From Morinoia aosen (lineage: Eukaryota > Arthropoda > Malacostraca > Amphipoda > Talitridae), in NCBI GenBank assembly GCA_030386875.1, contig CM059564.1:45900075-45964074 (forward strand): a stretch of DNA of 64,000 nt, read 5' to 3'. The notes beneath the pieces are model-generated. The model ran no database searches. It was given only the letters and a program-made list of their open reading frames with translations, and was not told the origin of the DNA. Both the position numbers and the translations under genes were made by a program. Positions 1 to 11,588 of this stretch are shown piece by piece. Numbering within the stretch: position 1 is the first letter of the stretch; every line of letters begins with the position of its first letter.

Positions 1-2377
1 AGAGCACCACACGCGGCTGCAACATACCCTCAACTCACCACACAACACCACACGCTGCAGCAACATACCCTCAACTCGCCACACAGCACCACACGCGGCA
101 GCAACATACCCTCAACTCACCACACAGCACCACACGCGGCAGCAACATACCCTCAACTCACCACACAACCCCACACGCGGCTGCAACATACCCTCAACTC
201 ACCACACAGCACCACACGCGGCTTCAATATACCTTCAACTCACCACACAGCACCACACGCGGCAGCAACATACCCTCAACTCACCACACAGCACCACACG
301 CGGCAGCAACATACCCTCAACTCACCACACAGCACCACACGCGGCAGCAACATACCCTCAACTCACCACACAGCACCACACGCGGCTGCAACATACCCTC
401 AACTCACCACACAGCACCACACGCGGCTGCAACACACCCTCAACTCACCACACAGCACCACACGCGGCTGCAACATACCCTCAACTCACAACACAGCACC
501 ACACGCGGCTGCAACATACCCTCAACTCACCACACAGCACCACACGCGGCTGCAACATACCCTCAACTCACCACACAGCACCACACGCGGCTGCAACATA
601 CCCTCAACTCACCACACAGCACCACACGCTGCAGCAATATACCCTCAACTCACCACACAGCACCACACGCGGCAGCAACATACCCTAAACTCACCACACA
701 GCACCACACGCGGCTGCAATATACCCTCAACTCACCACAAAGCACCACACGCGGCTGCAACATACCCTCAACTCACCACACAGCACCACACGCGGCTGCA
801 ACATACCCTCAACTCACCACACAGCACCACACGCGGCAGCAACATACCCTCAACTCCCCACACAACACCACATAGGCTGCAACATACCCTCAACTCGCCA
901 CACAGCACCACACGCGGCAGTAACATACCCTCAACTCACTGTACAGCACCACACGCGGCTGCAACACAACCTCAACTCACCACACAACACCACATAGGCT
1001 GCAACATACCCTCAACTCACCACACAGCACCACACGCGGCTGCAACAAACCCTCAACTCACCACACAGCACCACACGCGGCTGCAACATACCCTCAACTC
1101 ACCACACAGCACCACACGCGGCTGCAACATACCCTCAACTCACCACACAGCACCACACGCGGCTGCAACATACCCTCAACTCACCACACAGCACCACACG
1201 CGGCTGCAACATACCCTCAACTCACCACACAGCACCACACGCGGCAGCAACAAACCCTCAACTCACCACACAGCACCACACGCGGCTGCAACATACCCTC
1301 AACTCACCACACAGCACCACACGCGGCTGCAACATACCCTCAACTCACCACACAGCACCACACGCGGCTGCAACATACCCTCAACTCACCACACAGCACC
1401 ACACGCGGCTGCAACAAACCCTCAACTCACCACACAGCACCACACGCGGCTGCAACATACCCTCAACTCACCACACAGCACCACACGCGGCTGCAACATA
1501 CCCTCAACTCACCACACAGCACCACACGCGGCTGCAACATACCCTCAACTCACCACACAGCACCACACGCGGCTGCAACATACCCTCAACTCACCACACA
1601 GCACCACACGCGGCTGCAACATACCCTCAACTCACCACACAGCACCACACGCGGCTGCAACATTCCCTCAACTCACCACACAGCACCACACGCGGCAGCA
1701 ACATACCCTCAACTCACCACACAGCACCACACGCGGCTGCAACAAACCCTCAACTCACCACACAGCACCACACGCGGCTGCAACATACCCTCAAATCACC
1801 ACACAGCACCACACGCGGCTGCAACATGCCCTCAACTCACCACACAGCACCACACGCGGCTGCAACATACCCTCAACTCACCACACAGCACCACACGCGG
1901 CTGCAACATTCCCTCAACTCACCACACAGCACCACACGCGGCTGCAACATACCCTCAACTCACCACACAGCACCACACGCGGCTGCAACATACCCTCAAC
2001 TCACCACACAGCACCACACGCGGCTGCAACATACCCTCAACTCACCACACAGCACCACACGCGGCTGCAACATACCCTCAACTCACCACACAACACCACA
2101 TACGGCTGCAACATACCCTCAACTCACCACACAGCACCACACGTGGCTGCAACATACCCTCAACTCACCACACAGCACCACACGCGGCTGCAACATACCC
2201 TCAGCTCACCACACAACACCACATACGGCTGCAACATACCCTCAACTCACCACACAGCACCACACGCGGCTGCAACATACCCTCAACTCACCACACAGCA
2301 CCACACGCGGCTGCAACATACCCTCAACTCACCACACAGCACCACATGCGGCTGCAACATACCCTCAACTCACCACA
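1..2377. repeat. 41-bp minisatellite array, about 58 copies
   Basis: The unit is 41 bp; one half reads CAACATACCCTCAACTCACC and the rest carries CACACAGCACCACACGCGGC. Copies are highly similar; the commonest variants are gctgc/gcagc, cacagc/cacaac and ataccc/aaaccc. The array is already running at base 1, so its true left end lies outside the window. The plus strand is almost all A and C apart from the CACGCGGC block. Because 41 is not divisible by three, an open frame cycles through all three frames and gives a 41-residue protein period. The apparent frame at 1826-2458 is therefore a by-product of a stop-free unit, not a gene. Confidence 0.97.
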
Positions 2378-3607
2378 TCACCGACGTTATTTGCACAAAT
2401 GATGCCAGGATACATTAGGAAATTTCACAATACTACATTCATTTCAAGTGCTATTTAGGCATAGTATTCACACTGTCAACACTAATTAAACAAGGTAAAT
2501 ACACTAAGTGCACAAGTTAGATATAGTGTATAATACAAAATACAGTATGGAGATCAGCATAAATTCTTTACTGTATATATATTGAATCGAAAAACTAGGC
2601 ATGGTAAATACCCATCAGAAACCATTTAGAATACGTATATAAACAGTCTACTTTCTAATTTTCTACCATTTTCAGAGATATCTCAGCAGCAAAGTGAAAG
2701 TTTTTTGCGTGTCTGAATAGTTACTATTCCTAAAAAGCCTTAATTGCAAAAGACACGCAAGTTGTAAAATAAAAACAATTAATTTAGTGTAGTATAGGTA
2801 CATATATGTGTAAAGATATGCAGCCCGTTTGATATTTATTTGTATTCACAAAAGTTATGCGGATTCCCCAGCTTACTTTTACCTCAGAATTGAAGACCTG
2901 GCATTTGCTCAATACATTTTAACCATGATTGGCGTAATATGTTTTGCTAAAAAATGAATGTTCACGAGATTTTTCTAATACTTACCGCTTGTAGAACGCC
3001 GAAATAGTTAAGAGTACGTAATGAACAAATACAGTCGATTTTCAGAGTAATGTGGGTCTCGACTTACGCGATTTTGTGAAGTTTGAACCAACTATAGATG
3101 ATAAATTATTTCAAGCTGCTATGAACGACGGTTGCTCCGACAAATACTTCATCTGAACATTAGTTTGTGGAGTGCAACGAGAGAACGTGTTGTCGACATG
3201 TATTTCTGCGTTCTTTTCGCACGCGTGTGTGAGCGCTGGCCTGTCCGTGCTTCCAAATGGAAGTGATAAAGCTTCTTATTTAATTGCGTACCAACTATTA
3301 TAATCATATTACAACGCATCATTAGGAAAGCATTATTTCGTAGCCCGAAGACTGCCTGATATTGAAACCTTGTTCACACTCTCTTCACAACCTGACGACT
3401 AGCCTGGAAGTATGACCCGTGGGTGCAAAGTAAGTTGATTCTTAAAAACTCAAAGCTTCCTCGCCACCAGAAAATAATTTCTCAGTTTAAACTGAATAAA
3501 CTGAACGAATGCGAATGTTGAAATGTGCCCTTACGTTGTTACGTTCGCTGTTTCAAACAAGCAAATATTTCTACATTTGAATGTTCACAGCCTTGGCCGG
3601 GACTCAC
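2378..3607. other. AT-rich unique sequence, no gene seen
   Basis: This is AT-rich single-copy-looking sequence between the 41-bp array and the exon candidate at 3608. I find no convincing exon, RNA gene or transposon end. The short open frames do not look protein-like and lack splice context. Confidence 0.6.
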
Positions 3608-3676
3608 CTTAACCGACTCCCAGACCGTCGCAGCGGATGCAGGAACTTCCACACTTTCGGAGAGTGTTCGCGTCAT
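3608..3676 (-). CDS. Candidate first coding exon, unknown product (partial)
   Basis: On the minus strand an ATG at 3676-3674, in fair context (G at -3), opens 23 codons and ends at AAG followed by GTGAGT (3607-3602), a near-perfect splice donor. The peptide starts MTRTLSESVEV and ends ATVWESVK. The frame is also open upstream for 12 codons (9 of them before an in-frame AAA-GTC-AAT run), so this could instead be an internal exon with a weak acceptor near TTTCCAG. The segment VEVPASAATVW loosely resembles the first strand of SRPBCC/START-like domains, but that is too short to assign. No partner exon was found. A chance open frame beside a chance donor remains possible. Confidence 0.27.
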
Positions 3677-4020
3677 TTCCTCGAGTTTATTGACTTTATT
3701 TGTACCTGGAAATTATTATCGGGCATCATACTTGTCCCTAAAGTGAAAATCGCATTATTTACAAAAATGAACACCTTGCTACTCGAAAATCTAAAGAATG
3801 CATTACTTTGCTGAGAGTTTTGCATAGTATTCATCCAACACAGGTAATAAGTACGCTCAAATGCAAAATCTGAATAAGACAAAAAATTTTTTGAGGAATT
3901 TGATATTATTCATCACAAGTTTTCTTTTGCAGTACATGTGTTATAACATCAAGTCTTTTTGAAAATGTAGAGACTTATACATTAAATTATGTGTGTAAAC
4001 TACCTGTGTAAACTATCTTG
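3677..4020. other. AT-rich unique sequence, no gene seen
   Basis: AT-rich sequence with no recognisable feature between the minus-strand exon candidate and the 44-bp array. It would be promoter or intron if the exon candidate is real. Confidence 0.5.
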
Positions 4021-4426
4021 GCACTCTCACAACACAACTGCCAGCACCTCAGGTACACACCCTGACACTCTCACAACCCAACTGCCAGCACCTCAGGTAC
4101 ACACCCTGACACTCTCACAACACAACTGCCAGCACCTCAGGTACACACCCTGACACTCTCACAACACAACTGCCAGCACCTCAGGTACACACCCTGACAC
4201 TCTCACAACACAACTGCCAGCACCTCAGGTACACACCCTGACACTCTCACAACACAACTGCCAGCACCTCAGGTACACACCCTGACACTCTCACAACACA
4301 ACTGCCAGCACCTCAGGTACACACCCTGACACTCTCACAACGTAACTGCCAGCACCTCAGGTACACACCCTGACACTCTCACAACACAACTGCCAGCACC
4401 TCAGGTACACGCCCTGACACTCTCAC
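4021..4426. repeat. 44-bp minisatellite array, about 9 copies
   Basis: Nine nearly identical 44-bp units, recognisable by CACCTCAGGTACACACCCTG followed by ACACTCTCAC and an ACAACTGCCAG block. Differences between copies are single bases (acaaccca, acaacgta, gtacacgcc). The plus strand is C/A-rich, like the 41-bp array, but the unit sequence is unrelated. No long frame crosses it. Confidence 0.96.
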
Positions 4427-4858
4427 TTTCGATCCCGTGCCATCTCGTTCCTAAGCAGCTTGTTTTTCGTTCTGTTCCTGCTTTGAATCCTCAGGTTTGA
4501 ACTCCGAGATGTTACATCAAAAAAGTATTCGTACCATCGCATGTCGGACAGTTTTTTGTGGTTGGTCTACATCATCTATCCGCCAAATTTCTTTCCCAGT
4601 GTTTATATTTTTACTACGGTGATTTAAGGAAGTATATCAATGAAGATTCATCGTAAGTACATTTTCGCGCTCAACACTAACATTCTTGCGCTATTATTTT
4701 TTGGCATTGAATGTTCATTGTTAACCATAGGTGCAAAAATGTTCATGTGGAACTCTAAAGAGATAAAATGAAAAGATGGAAATTTGAAATTCATACCGTT
4801 TTTATTCGTAAGTTACCTCACGTCTTGCACAAAAGAGGCCTGATCAAGAACGTCCAAC
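4427..4858. other. Unique sequence, no gene seen
   Basis: AT-rich single-copy-looking sequence. No exon, RNA gene or repeat boundary could be supported. Confidence 0.5.
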
Positions 4859-4993
4859 ATGAGTGAGCAGGACACTTGGGAGTTGTGCTGCAGGCTTGCG
4901 GATGGAGAGGCTCGAAATTCGGTCTCAATTCAAGGTTCGCTCCTAATGAAGCTGTCTGATGAATGCTGTGCAGCAACTGTGCCAGGGTGCTGA
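4859..4993 (+). pseudogene. ZAD-like zinc-finger N-terminal exon, probably decayed
   Basis: An ATG at 4859 opens 44 codons to TGA at 4991. The start reads MSEQDTWELCCRL and then GEARNSVSI, with LLMKLSD further on. The order CRLC...(S/N)SVSIF...KLSDC...TV is typical of the N-terminal ZAD (zinc-finger-associated domain) exon of insect C2H2 zinc-finger proteins, where four cysteines bind zinc and the domain dimerises. Here the second cysteine of CRLC is replaced (CRLA), the Phe after SVSI is missing, and the frame closes soon after the ATVPG segment, before the C-terminal IC..C pair. I infer a degenerate or partial ZAD exon copy. No donor site or C2H2 array follows within the window. Recognition is from motif spacing only. 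Confidence 0.4.
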
Positions 4994-5050
4994 TTGGCCT
5001 GGAATAAAATAGCTCATCAGTTGAGACCACGAGCCCATAGATCATCCTAG

Positions 5051-5120
5051 AACACATTTCGTGATGATGAACACATTTCGTAATGATGAACACATATGGT
5101 GATTTCGAACACATTTGGTG
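5051..5120. repeat. Short 19-bp tandem repeat, about 3.7 copies
   Basis: AACACATTTCGTGATGATG is repeated with drift: copy 2 has GTAATGATG, copy 3 CATATGGTGATTTCG, copy 4 CATTTGGTG. The spacing is a regular 19 bp. Confidence 0.85.
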
Positions 5121-5344
5121 AAATAGTATTATCGGACTAGACTTTTTAGTTAATATCGGTCTGTTAAAACTTTAAAACTACATTTTCGTAGCCAAAAATA
5201 TCGTATCATACTCTGCAACAAAATGATTACTGATATCTTCTTTATTCGTGAAGATTTGCCCCCACCTCTTTTTCCATTACTCTCCAGTCTACAAATGTAG
5301 TTGTGAACTACGTGCATTAGAGAACGTTCGTATGGGGACACGTA
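5121..5344. other. Unique sequence beside hairpin
   Basis: AT-rich sequence with no gene. It ends in TATGGGGACACG (5331-5342), which recurs at 5371-5382 inside the loop of the neighbouring inverted repeat. Confidence 0.5.
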
Positions 5345-5412
5345 CTAATACCTTATATCAGCTACAGTACTATGGGGACACGACAGCTGATGTAGCTGAT
5401 ATAAGGTATTAG
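5345..5412. repeat. Perfect 22-bp inverted repeat (hairpin)
   Basis: The left arm CTAATACCTTATATCAGCTA plus CA (5345-5366) is the exact reverse complement of 5391-5412, with a 24-nt spacer. TATGGGGACACG occurs just left of the left arm and again inside the spacer, so the structure probably arose by a local inverted duplication that carried part of its flank. RNA from either strand would form a 22-bp stem. The stem is shorter than a usual animal pre-miRNA and the loop is large, so a miRNA call is not made. Confidence 0.9.
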
Positions 5413-7139
5413 TTTTCGTATAGAAGCCAATTTAACCAATGACGCCTTAACCTCCGGCTGCGTTCGCAGAAAACTTGACTTCACAGGTGTGGTCGGAGAT
5501 TTTGTGGCGTTTGTGATGAATTGAAGGGCAAAATAATTCTTCGTCAATATATCGTTGATTTTTATGGAGTGAAATAAATCAAGCCGAGCAAAATCCCGGA
5601 AAATCTGCAATGACCAGTTTTCTGTTAAATGGGTGTATTAAAAATGCAGTTTTTCTTTTGCTTCACTTACGCCAAAAAATAGAGGCATGGTCAACCTTAT
5701 TTAGACTCGGCTTTAGCCTCTGCCATAAGAATTAGACAATTTAGAGAAAGGAAATATTGTACTCACGAACTTTCTATTGTTTCCAATATCAACAGAGTTG
5801 GTTGGAAGTCTTTATTTTACCCCAGGACCATAAAAGATGCATAGGGAGTTCACTCAATTTTACTTCTTCCATTGACCCTATATAACACGAGACAATCATG
5901 AATGGTCAATTCCGACAAATGTTGGACGCAGTTGCGTAAACAAACATAAAAATGCTCAAGATTAAAAATTATGTCTTTAATCTATCTCGGCAACAATTCC
6001 GCTCTTCCTGACGCTCTTCCGTTCCACGTGGCTATTGTGATTCTTTTAAACATTCGTAAATAAATTAAGAAATGCACAATGCATAAACCCAACTTGTATT
6101 TCCCTCAATCATTCGTATATGAATTTAAAAAACGTCCCATGTATAAGCCAAACAGGAATGTGCTAAAAACTTACAAATGTTTACACACCATAATTGTAAT
6201 TTTTATCACTCTCTCACAATATTACAGAAGTTCTGATGCGAATGAAATGGAGCAATGTGTTTACACACACTGATTCTGGTCCAAACTGCCGCTATCTTGC
6301 GACCACCAGCGTGCGGTCTCCCCCGCGTTGTCACGTCCCGGTGTCGGCAGGAGTGTGGGAGGCATTGCCTCACATAACCCGCCGCCCCAGCTGGCGGTGC
6401 TATGTTTTATTTTGTGATCTGTGGTGCCAGCCAATTTAGAATCGCCTAAAGCGGGTTTCGCACATTAAGTCACAAAATTTTAGAATCAATGTTTATTTAT
6501 AAAACTATACTGGTGCTCAAACATCTGTTGAGCCCTTCATAGCCTCTCGTATTGTTTTTTCTTTATATTTTCATTGGATGCTTGTTCTTTCCTCTGCGGA
6601 AATTTGCTTAATTTTTTTTGTTAAATATTGTGAGCAATGTATGCTTTATTTTATTAAAACACCCGTACGATCATTTTATGATAAGGACGGGTATAATTCT
6701 GAAACGTTCGTTTTTAATTTCAATTTATTGTTATTTGCAATTTTCGCCTTTCTTATTATACTACCATGAAAGAAAATCCTCTCAACTTCTTATACTTTAT
6801 TATTTCGGATTAAAGAGAACAAATATGCAAGCAACGCCCCACGTAACATATTATTCGACAGAAAATCTAAAAACATTGTTAATTTTAAGAAGCGATTCCA
6901 AACTTTAATGTCCCAAAGCTCCGTTACATCCTAAAGAATCCTGTGATGATCATTTTTTCGCATTCTAGCGTTAGCGCGTGGAATTTTACTGTATTTCAAT
7001 GCCCCTGACTGCCGCTATGTCCGACATGAGTTGGGTCAAAACGTCAAATTTACCTGGAGATCCTGGCCGAGCACCCGAACGTTGCCGCCCTCTTGTTTCC
7101 CTGCACAAATCCGAGAGGATTGTTGCAGAATCAATCCTG
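5413..7139. other. Unique sequence, no supported gene
   Basis: Mostly AT-rich. A GC-richer patch near 6290-6400 (TTGCGACCACCAGCGTGCGG) has an open frame of 67 codons with no splice or family support. Near 7054-7100 a short minus-strand open segment lies between a GTGCAG acceptor and a CAG|GTAAAT donor, but at 47 nt it is too short to call. Confidence 0.45.
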
Positions 7140-7560
7140 GCCAAACATCAATGACATTATTGGCCTGACTTTGATTGGTATTGGCTTGATATTATTGACA
7201 TTTATGACCTGACACTGATTGATATTGACCTGACAATACTGGCGTTAATGGCCTAATATTATTTGTACGAAGTGCAGATTTGTAAGAGGATTGGTTGAAA
7301 GCACTGAAGAATATGACGGTTTACCTGGCACTCAGACTTATGTGAGGATTTGTTGAACATACGGAAGAATTTGAAGGTTTGTGAGAGGATTTACTTAACG
7401 CACAGAAGAACATGAGAGTTTACCAGATGTACAGGTTTGTGTGAGCTTGTATTTAACGCACGGGGAATTTGAGGTTTTATCCAAAGCACAAATTTATGTT
7501 AGAGTTTGAATGACGCACGAGTTTTTTCAGGTTTCTTCAGACGCACATGTTACGATTATC
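7140..7560. repeat. Degenerate repeat tract (about 34-bp, then about 56-bp units)
   Basis: 7140-7255 repeats the theme TATTGGCCTGAC/TGATTGATATTGACCTGAC with strong drift. 7270-7555 repeats a longer theme: GAGGATTTG, TTAACGCAC, GAAGAATTTGAGGTTTACC, CACAGATTTGTG. Copies are too diverged for exact unit boundaries; this looks like old minisatellite. Confidence 0.55.
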
Positions 7561-7688
7561 TTGCAAGGGTTTATCGCAGGAAAATGTTTATATATTGAAG
7601 TAGGAGATCAGGAAGAATCTATTGCGCTTATGAATTCACGATAGCACTCATCAGACGCTCGAGCAGATAACTCTTTACTCGTCAATTG

Positions 7689-7910
7689 CACTGCCCGGCC
7701 TCTGCAACCACGCAATGTTTCGTTGACACAAACTACAGTTGTCCATCATAGCCCTGCGACCACATGTGCACTGACCAGCCTCAGCAGCCACGCACAGTGT
7801 TCCGTTGACACGAATTATGTTTGTTATAGTAGATTTTAGATCACAAATGCGCAGGCTAGGCTCTGTGTCCACAGTGTTTTGTCGAGGCGTAATATGTTTG
7901 TTTTCATTAT
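7689..7910. repeat. Degenerate repeat of about 80 bp, 2-3 copies
   Basis: 7689-7742 (CACTGCCCGGCCTCTGCAAC, then CGTTGACACAAACTACAG) matches 7768-7825 (CACTGACCAGCCTCAGCAGC, then CGTTGACACGAATTATG). A weaker third copy starts near 7849. The minus-strand open frame across it shows the duplication as a repeated peptide and is not supported as a gene. Confidence 0.6.
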
Positions 7911-9780
7911 TTTTGAGAGTGCTTCGAAACCATGTATTGCTGCTGGTCACTCGTTCCATCTTATTGACATTGTTATAAGAACTAGGGATCAGCTTGGGCT
8001 TCACACTCCTAAAAACATGAACATTCGCCGCTCTTCAACCTGAAAAAATTCTCCTAGCTTGAAAAAGTATTCCCCAAAATGGGCTGCAATTAGATTAAAA
8101 ACTGAATGCAGCACAAATAAGGCAATCACATGCGATTTGAAACTTATTTACTTTGCCAGTTTTCATAGTATTACACAAAAAAGAGTTTCCATAGTGAAGA
8201 GTTCACAAGTTTTGCACAAAGAGTTTCCATAGTGTAACACAAAAATTCTATCGTTTTGGCAGTCGAGAGGGCTAAAAAAGATTCTTGTTATGCGTATCTG
8301 ACAGATTGAGTACCCTTTGGAGGAAATCGTATGTCGGATACCTGAGTCCCTCAACAGAGTTGGCTAAAAATGGCTGTGCTCGTCAGTAATCTTTAGGGTG
8401 TTAGCACTTGGCGCAAACCTTAACTCCCCAGCACAGATATGGCAACTCTTGTTGCTAGGTTTAGTTATGGGTTTGAATTTGTTATTACGAAGGCTTCATC
8501 TTCCATTCCTGACTTCTCTGTCTTGTGAGGAAGCCCAGCACACCGCACTACTGACCTGCTTTCATTTAGGTTCATTGCCGTTCTCACGCCGCATTTTCGT
8601 TTCACTGATATCTCCTACGCCTTATTATACCAACGCTGAAGGATGTGCTAACTTCGACACTCGCATTTTACTCGCTTGAACTGCCAATTTTTCTTAAATT
8701 TCGGCGAGTAAACCTGTTATTACCGCTTATCTCAGCGAAAACTAAAGTTATACCTTGAATTTAGTAAATACTCTAAGAAGCCATTCTCAGTTTACGATTA
8801 ATTATAACTGTCCCCAATATTTTCAAATATGTTTGGAGGTTTTTCCGTTCTCATGAAGTAAATTCGTAATGGAGATACTTTCGAACAAAACAGAACTGGA
8901 GTTAGCGCTCCTATGTAAAAGGTGATTTGAAACAGCTACTGGTATTCAATGGTGCTCAGTTCAGGAATATTTTCTGCTCGGCTGCGTGGATTTTTGATAA
9001 GCTTAAGCTTCCTGAACACAATGCTTAGAGGCACTTCTTTTGATGAATGAGACAAGGATATAAGGGAGATAATGTTTGCAATACAGTTTCCTAGTAGATA
9101 TTCCATTTTTCTCAGGTGCCTCAACTTGAACAAACATTTTCCTTTGTATAAGAAATTTCATCCAAGTTCTGAAGACTTTATTTGTTAGAATTACATGGAT
9201 AAGTATTTCATTCGAAAACAATATAAAATGCCTTCGTATAAGACAAGGATGAACTCTCAAATAGCTGCTGCGAGAGAGGTGAATTCGTTGTATTCTCCTC
9301 TTGGTCTGAAATCAATCTCCCACAAACTGCCCTCATCTCCAAGTTTGTTTAAATAAATCATGCCATTCTCTGTCAAAGTCTTATGGAACATTGATTTTCT
9401 TAATTCAGCCTCCTGTGTTCTGGAAATGCAACTCAGTTGGCGCGTTCTCTAAGAGACACACATTAAATAATCCATCAAATTGTTAATCGTTGGTCATTTA
9501 AGGATTTTTTTTTTCTTATTTAGTTCTTTTGACATGACAAACCGTGTAGCATTTCATCTCATCAAAAACGCATCTGCAAGCTAATTGTAGTAATAGTCAG
9601 TTTCCTGAAAGTCACAACGAATATTAGATATGTATCAAAACAGTACATAAGTGAAAGACAATAGGTCCCATAATCTTCCTTCCATTGTTTGGAACAACGC
9701 CTGCAATCTCACATGAATCGCACCACAGGCTAGTGAGTAGCGTTAGTTAGGCACTGAACAGCTCACAGCAAAAAAAAAAA
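7911..9780. other. Unique AT-rich sequence, no supported gene
   Basis: No exon, RNA gene or mobile element could be supported. AAGAGTTTCCATAGTG is repeated about 38 bp apart near 8181 and 8219. A hydrophobic open frame at 8398-8679 has no splice or family evidence. An A11 run at 9770-9780 abuts the 27-bp array. Confidence 0.5.
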
Positions 9781-11520
9781 CAGACCGGCCCACTCCAGCA
9801 TCCAAGACAGAGCGGCCCGCACCAGCAGCCAAGTCAGACTGGCCCGCACCAGCAGCCAAGTCAGGCTGGCCCACTCCAGCATCCAAGACAGAGCGGCCCG
9901 CACCAGCAGCCAAGACAGAGCGGCCCGCACCAGCAGCCAAGACAGAGAGGCCCGCACCAGCACCCAAGACAGAGAGGCTCGCACCAGCACCCAAGACAGA
10001 ACGGCCCGCACCAGCACCCAAGACAGAACGGCCCGCACCAGCACCCAAGACAGAGAGGCCCGCACCAGCACCCAAGGCAGAGAGGCCCGCACAAGCACCC
10101 AAGACAGAACGGCCCGCACCAGCACCCAAGAAAGAGAGGCCCGCACCATCAGCTAAGACAGACCGGCCCGCACCAGCACTCAAGACAGAACGGCCCGCAC
10201 AAGCACCCAAGACAGAGAGGCCCGCACCAGCACCCAAGACAGAGAGGCCCGCACCAGCACCCAAGACAGAGAGGCCCGCACCACCAGCCAAGATAGACCG
10301 GCCCGCACCAGCAGCCAAGACAAACCGGCCCGCACCAGCAGCCAAGACAGACCGGCCCGCACCAGCACCCAAGACAGAACGACCCGCACCAGCACCCAAG
10401 ACAGAGAGGCCCGCACCAGCACCCAAGACAGAACGGCCCGCACCAGCACCCAAGACAGAACGGCCCGCACCAGCACCCAAGACAGAGAGGCCCGCACCAG
10501 CACCCAAGACAGAACGGCCTGCACCAGCACCCAAGACAGAGAGGCCCGCACCAGCACCCAAGACAGAGAGGCCCGCACCAGCACCCAAGGCAGAGAGGCC
10601 CGCACCAGCACCCAAGACAGAGAGGCCCGCACCAGCACCCAAGACAGAGAGGCCCGCACTAGCAGCCAAGACAGACCGGCCCGCACCAGCAGCCAAGACA
10701 GAGAGGCTCGCACCACCAGCCAAGATAGACCGGCCAGCACCAGCAGCCAAGACAGAGCGGCCCGCACCAGCAGCCAAGACAGACCGGCCCACACCAGCAG
10801 CCAAGACAGAGAGGCCCGCACCAGCAGCCAAGACACAGCGGCCCGCACCAGCAGCCAAAACACAGAGGCCCGCACCAGCAGCCAAGTCAGACCGGCCCGC
10901 ACCAGCACCCAAGACAGAGAGGCCCGCACCAGCAGCCAACATAGACCGGCCCGCACCAGCAGCCAAGATAAACCGGCCTGCACCAGCACCCAAGACAGAC
11001 CGGCCAGCACCAGCAGCCAAGACAGAGCGGCCCGCACCAGCAGCCAAGACAGACCAGCCCACACCAGCAGCCAAGACAGAGAGGCCCGCACCAGCAGCCA
11101 AGACACAGCGGCCCGCACCAGCAGCCAAGACAGAGAGGCCCGCACCAGCAGCCAAGACACAGCGGCCCGCACCAGCAGCCAGGACAGAGAGGCCCGCACC
11201 AGCAGCCAAGAAACAGGGGCCTGCACCAGCAGCAAAGACAGAGAGGCCCGCATCAGCCGCCAAGACAGAGCGGCCCACACCAGCAGCCAAGACAGAGCGG
11301 CCCGCACCAGCACCCAAGACAGACCGGCCCGCACCAGCAGCCAAGACAGAGAGGCCCGCACCAGCAGCCAAGACAGAGAGGCCCGCTCCAGCAGCCAAGA
11401 CAGAGAAGCCCGCACCAGCAGCCAAGACAGAGCGGCCCGCACCAGCAGCCAAGACAGAGAAGCCCACACCAGCAGCCAAGACAGAGAGGCCCGCACCAGC
11501 AGCCAAGACAGAGCGGCCTG
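9781..11520 (+). repeat. 27-bp array, about 64 copies; one frame encodes PAPAAKTER-type repeat
   Basis: Units of 27 bp (GCCCGCACCAGCAGCCAAGA then CAGAGCG) run without a net frame shift for 1.74 kb. Two unit types alternate: AGCAGCC and AGCACCC. On the plus strand, the frame with codons starting at multiples of three is open from 9747 (after TAG at 9744) to TAA at 11586. It reads repeated PAPAAKTER or PAPAPKTDR and then a unique tail (RPDQETNNGRGG and on) of about 23 residues. There is no ATG in this frame, so it would need an upstream exon; I see no good acceptor, since 9770-9780 is poly-A. The unit has no stop in any frame, so openness alone proves nothing. The opposite-strand frame starting at 11506 has an ATG but no other support. 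Confidence 0.95.
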
Positions 11521-11588
11521 ATCAAGAGACAAATAACGGCCGCGGTGGCATCAGCTGGTCGGCCCTGGCGTCGTGTCGTCGTCCCTAA

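Noticed and set aside
1826-2458. 210-codon frame over the 41-bp array
   Set aside because: Frame-cycling product of the repeat; it starts at a chance ATG variant (aacatgcc) and ends soon after the array.
5345-5412. Canonical miRNA precursor
   Set aside because: A perfect 22-bp stem with a 24-nt loop and no extended imperfect stem; no lower-stem pairing was found beyond the arms.
7054-7100. Minus-strand micro-exon (GKQEGGNVRVLGQDLQ)
   Set aside because: It has a plausible acceptor and CAG|GTAAAT donor, but 47 nt with no partner exons is within chance expectation.
8398-8679. 93-codon hydrophobic frame, possible membrane peptide
   Set aside because: No ATG-initiated context or splice sites; AT-rich surroundings make hydrophobic chance frames common.
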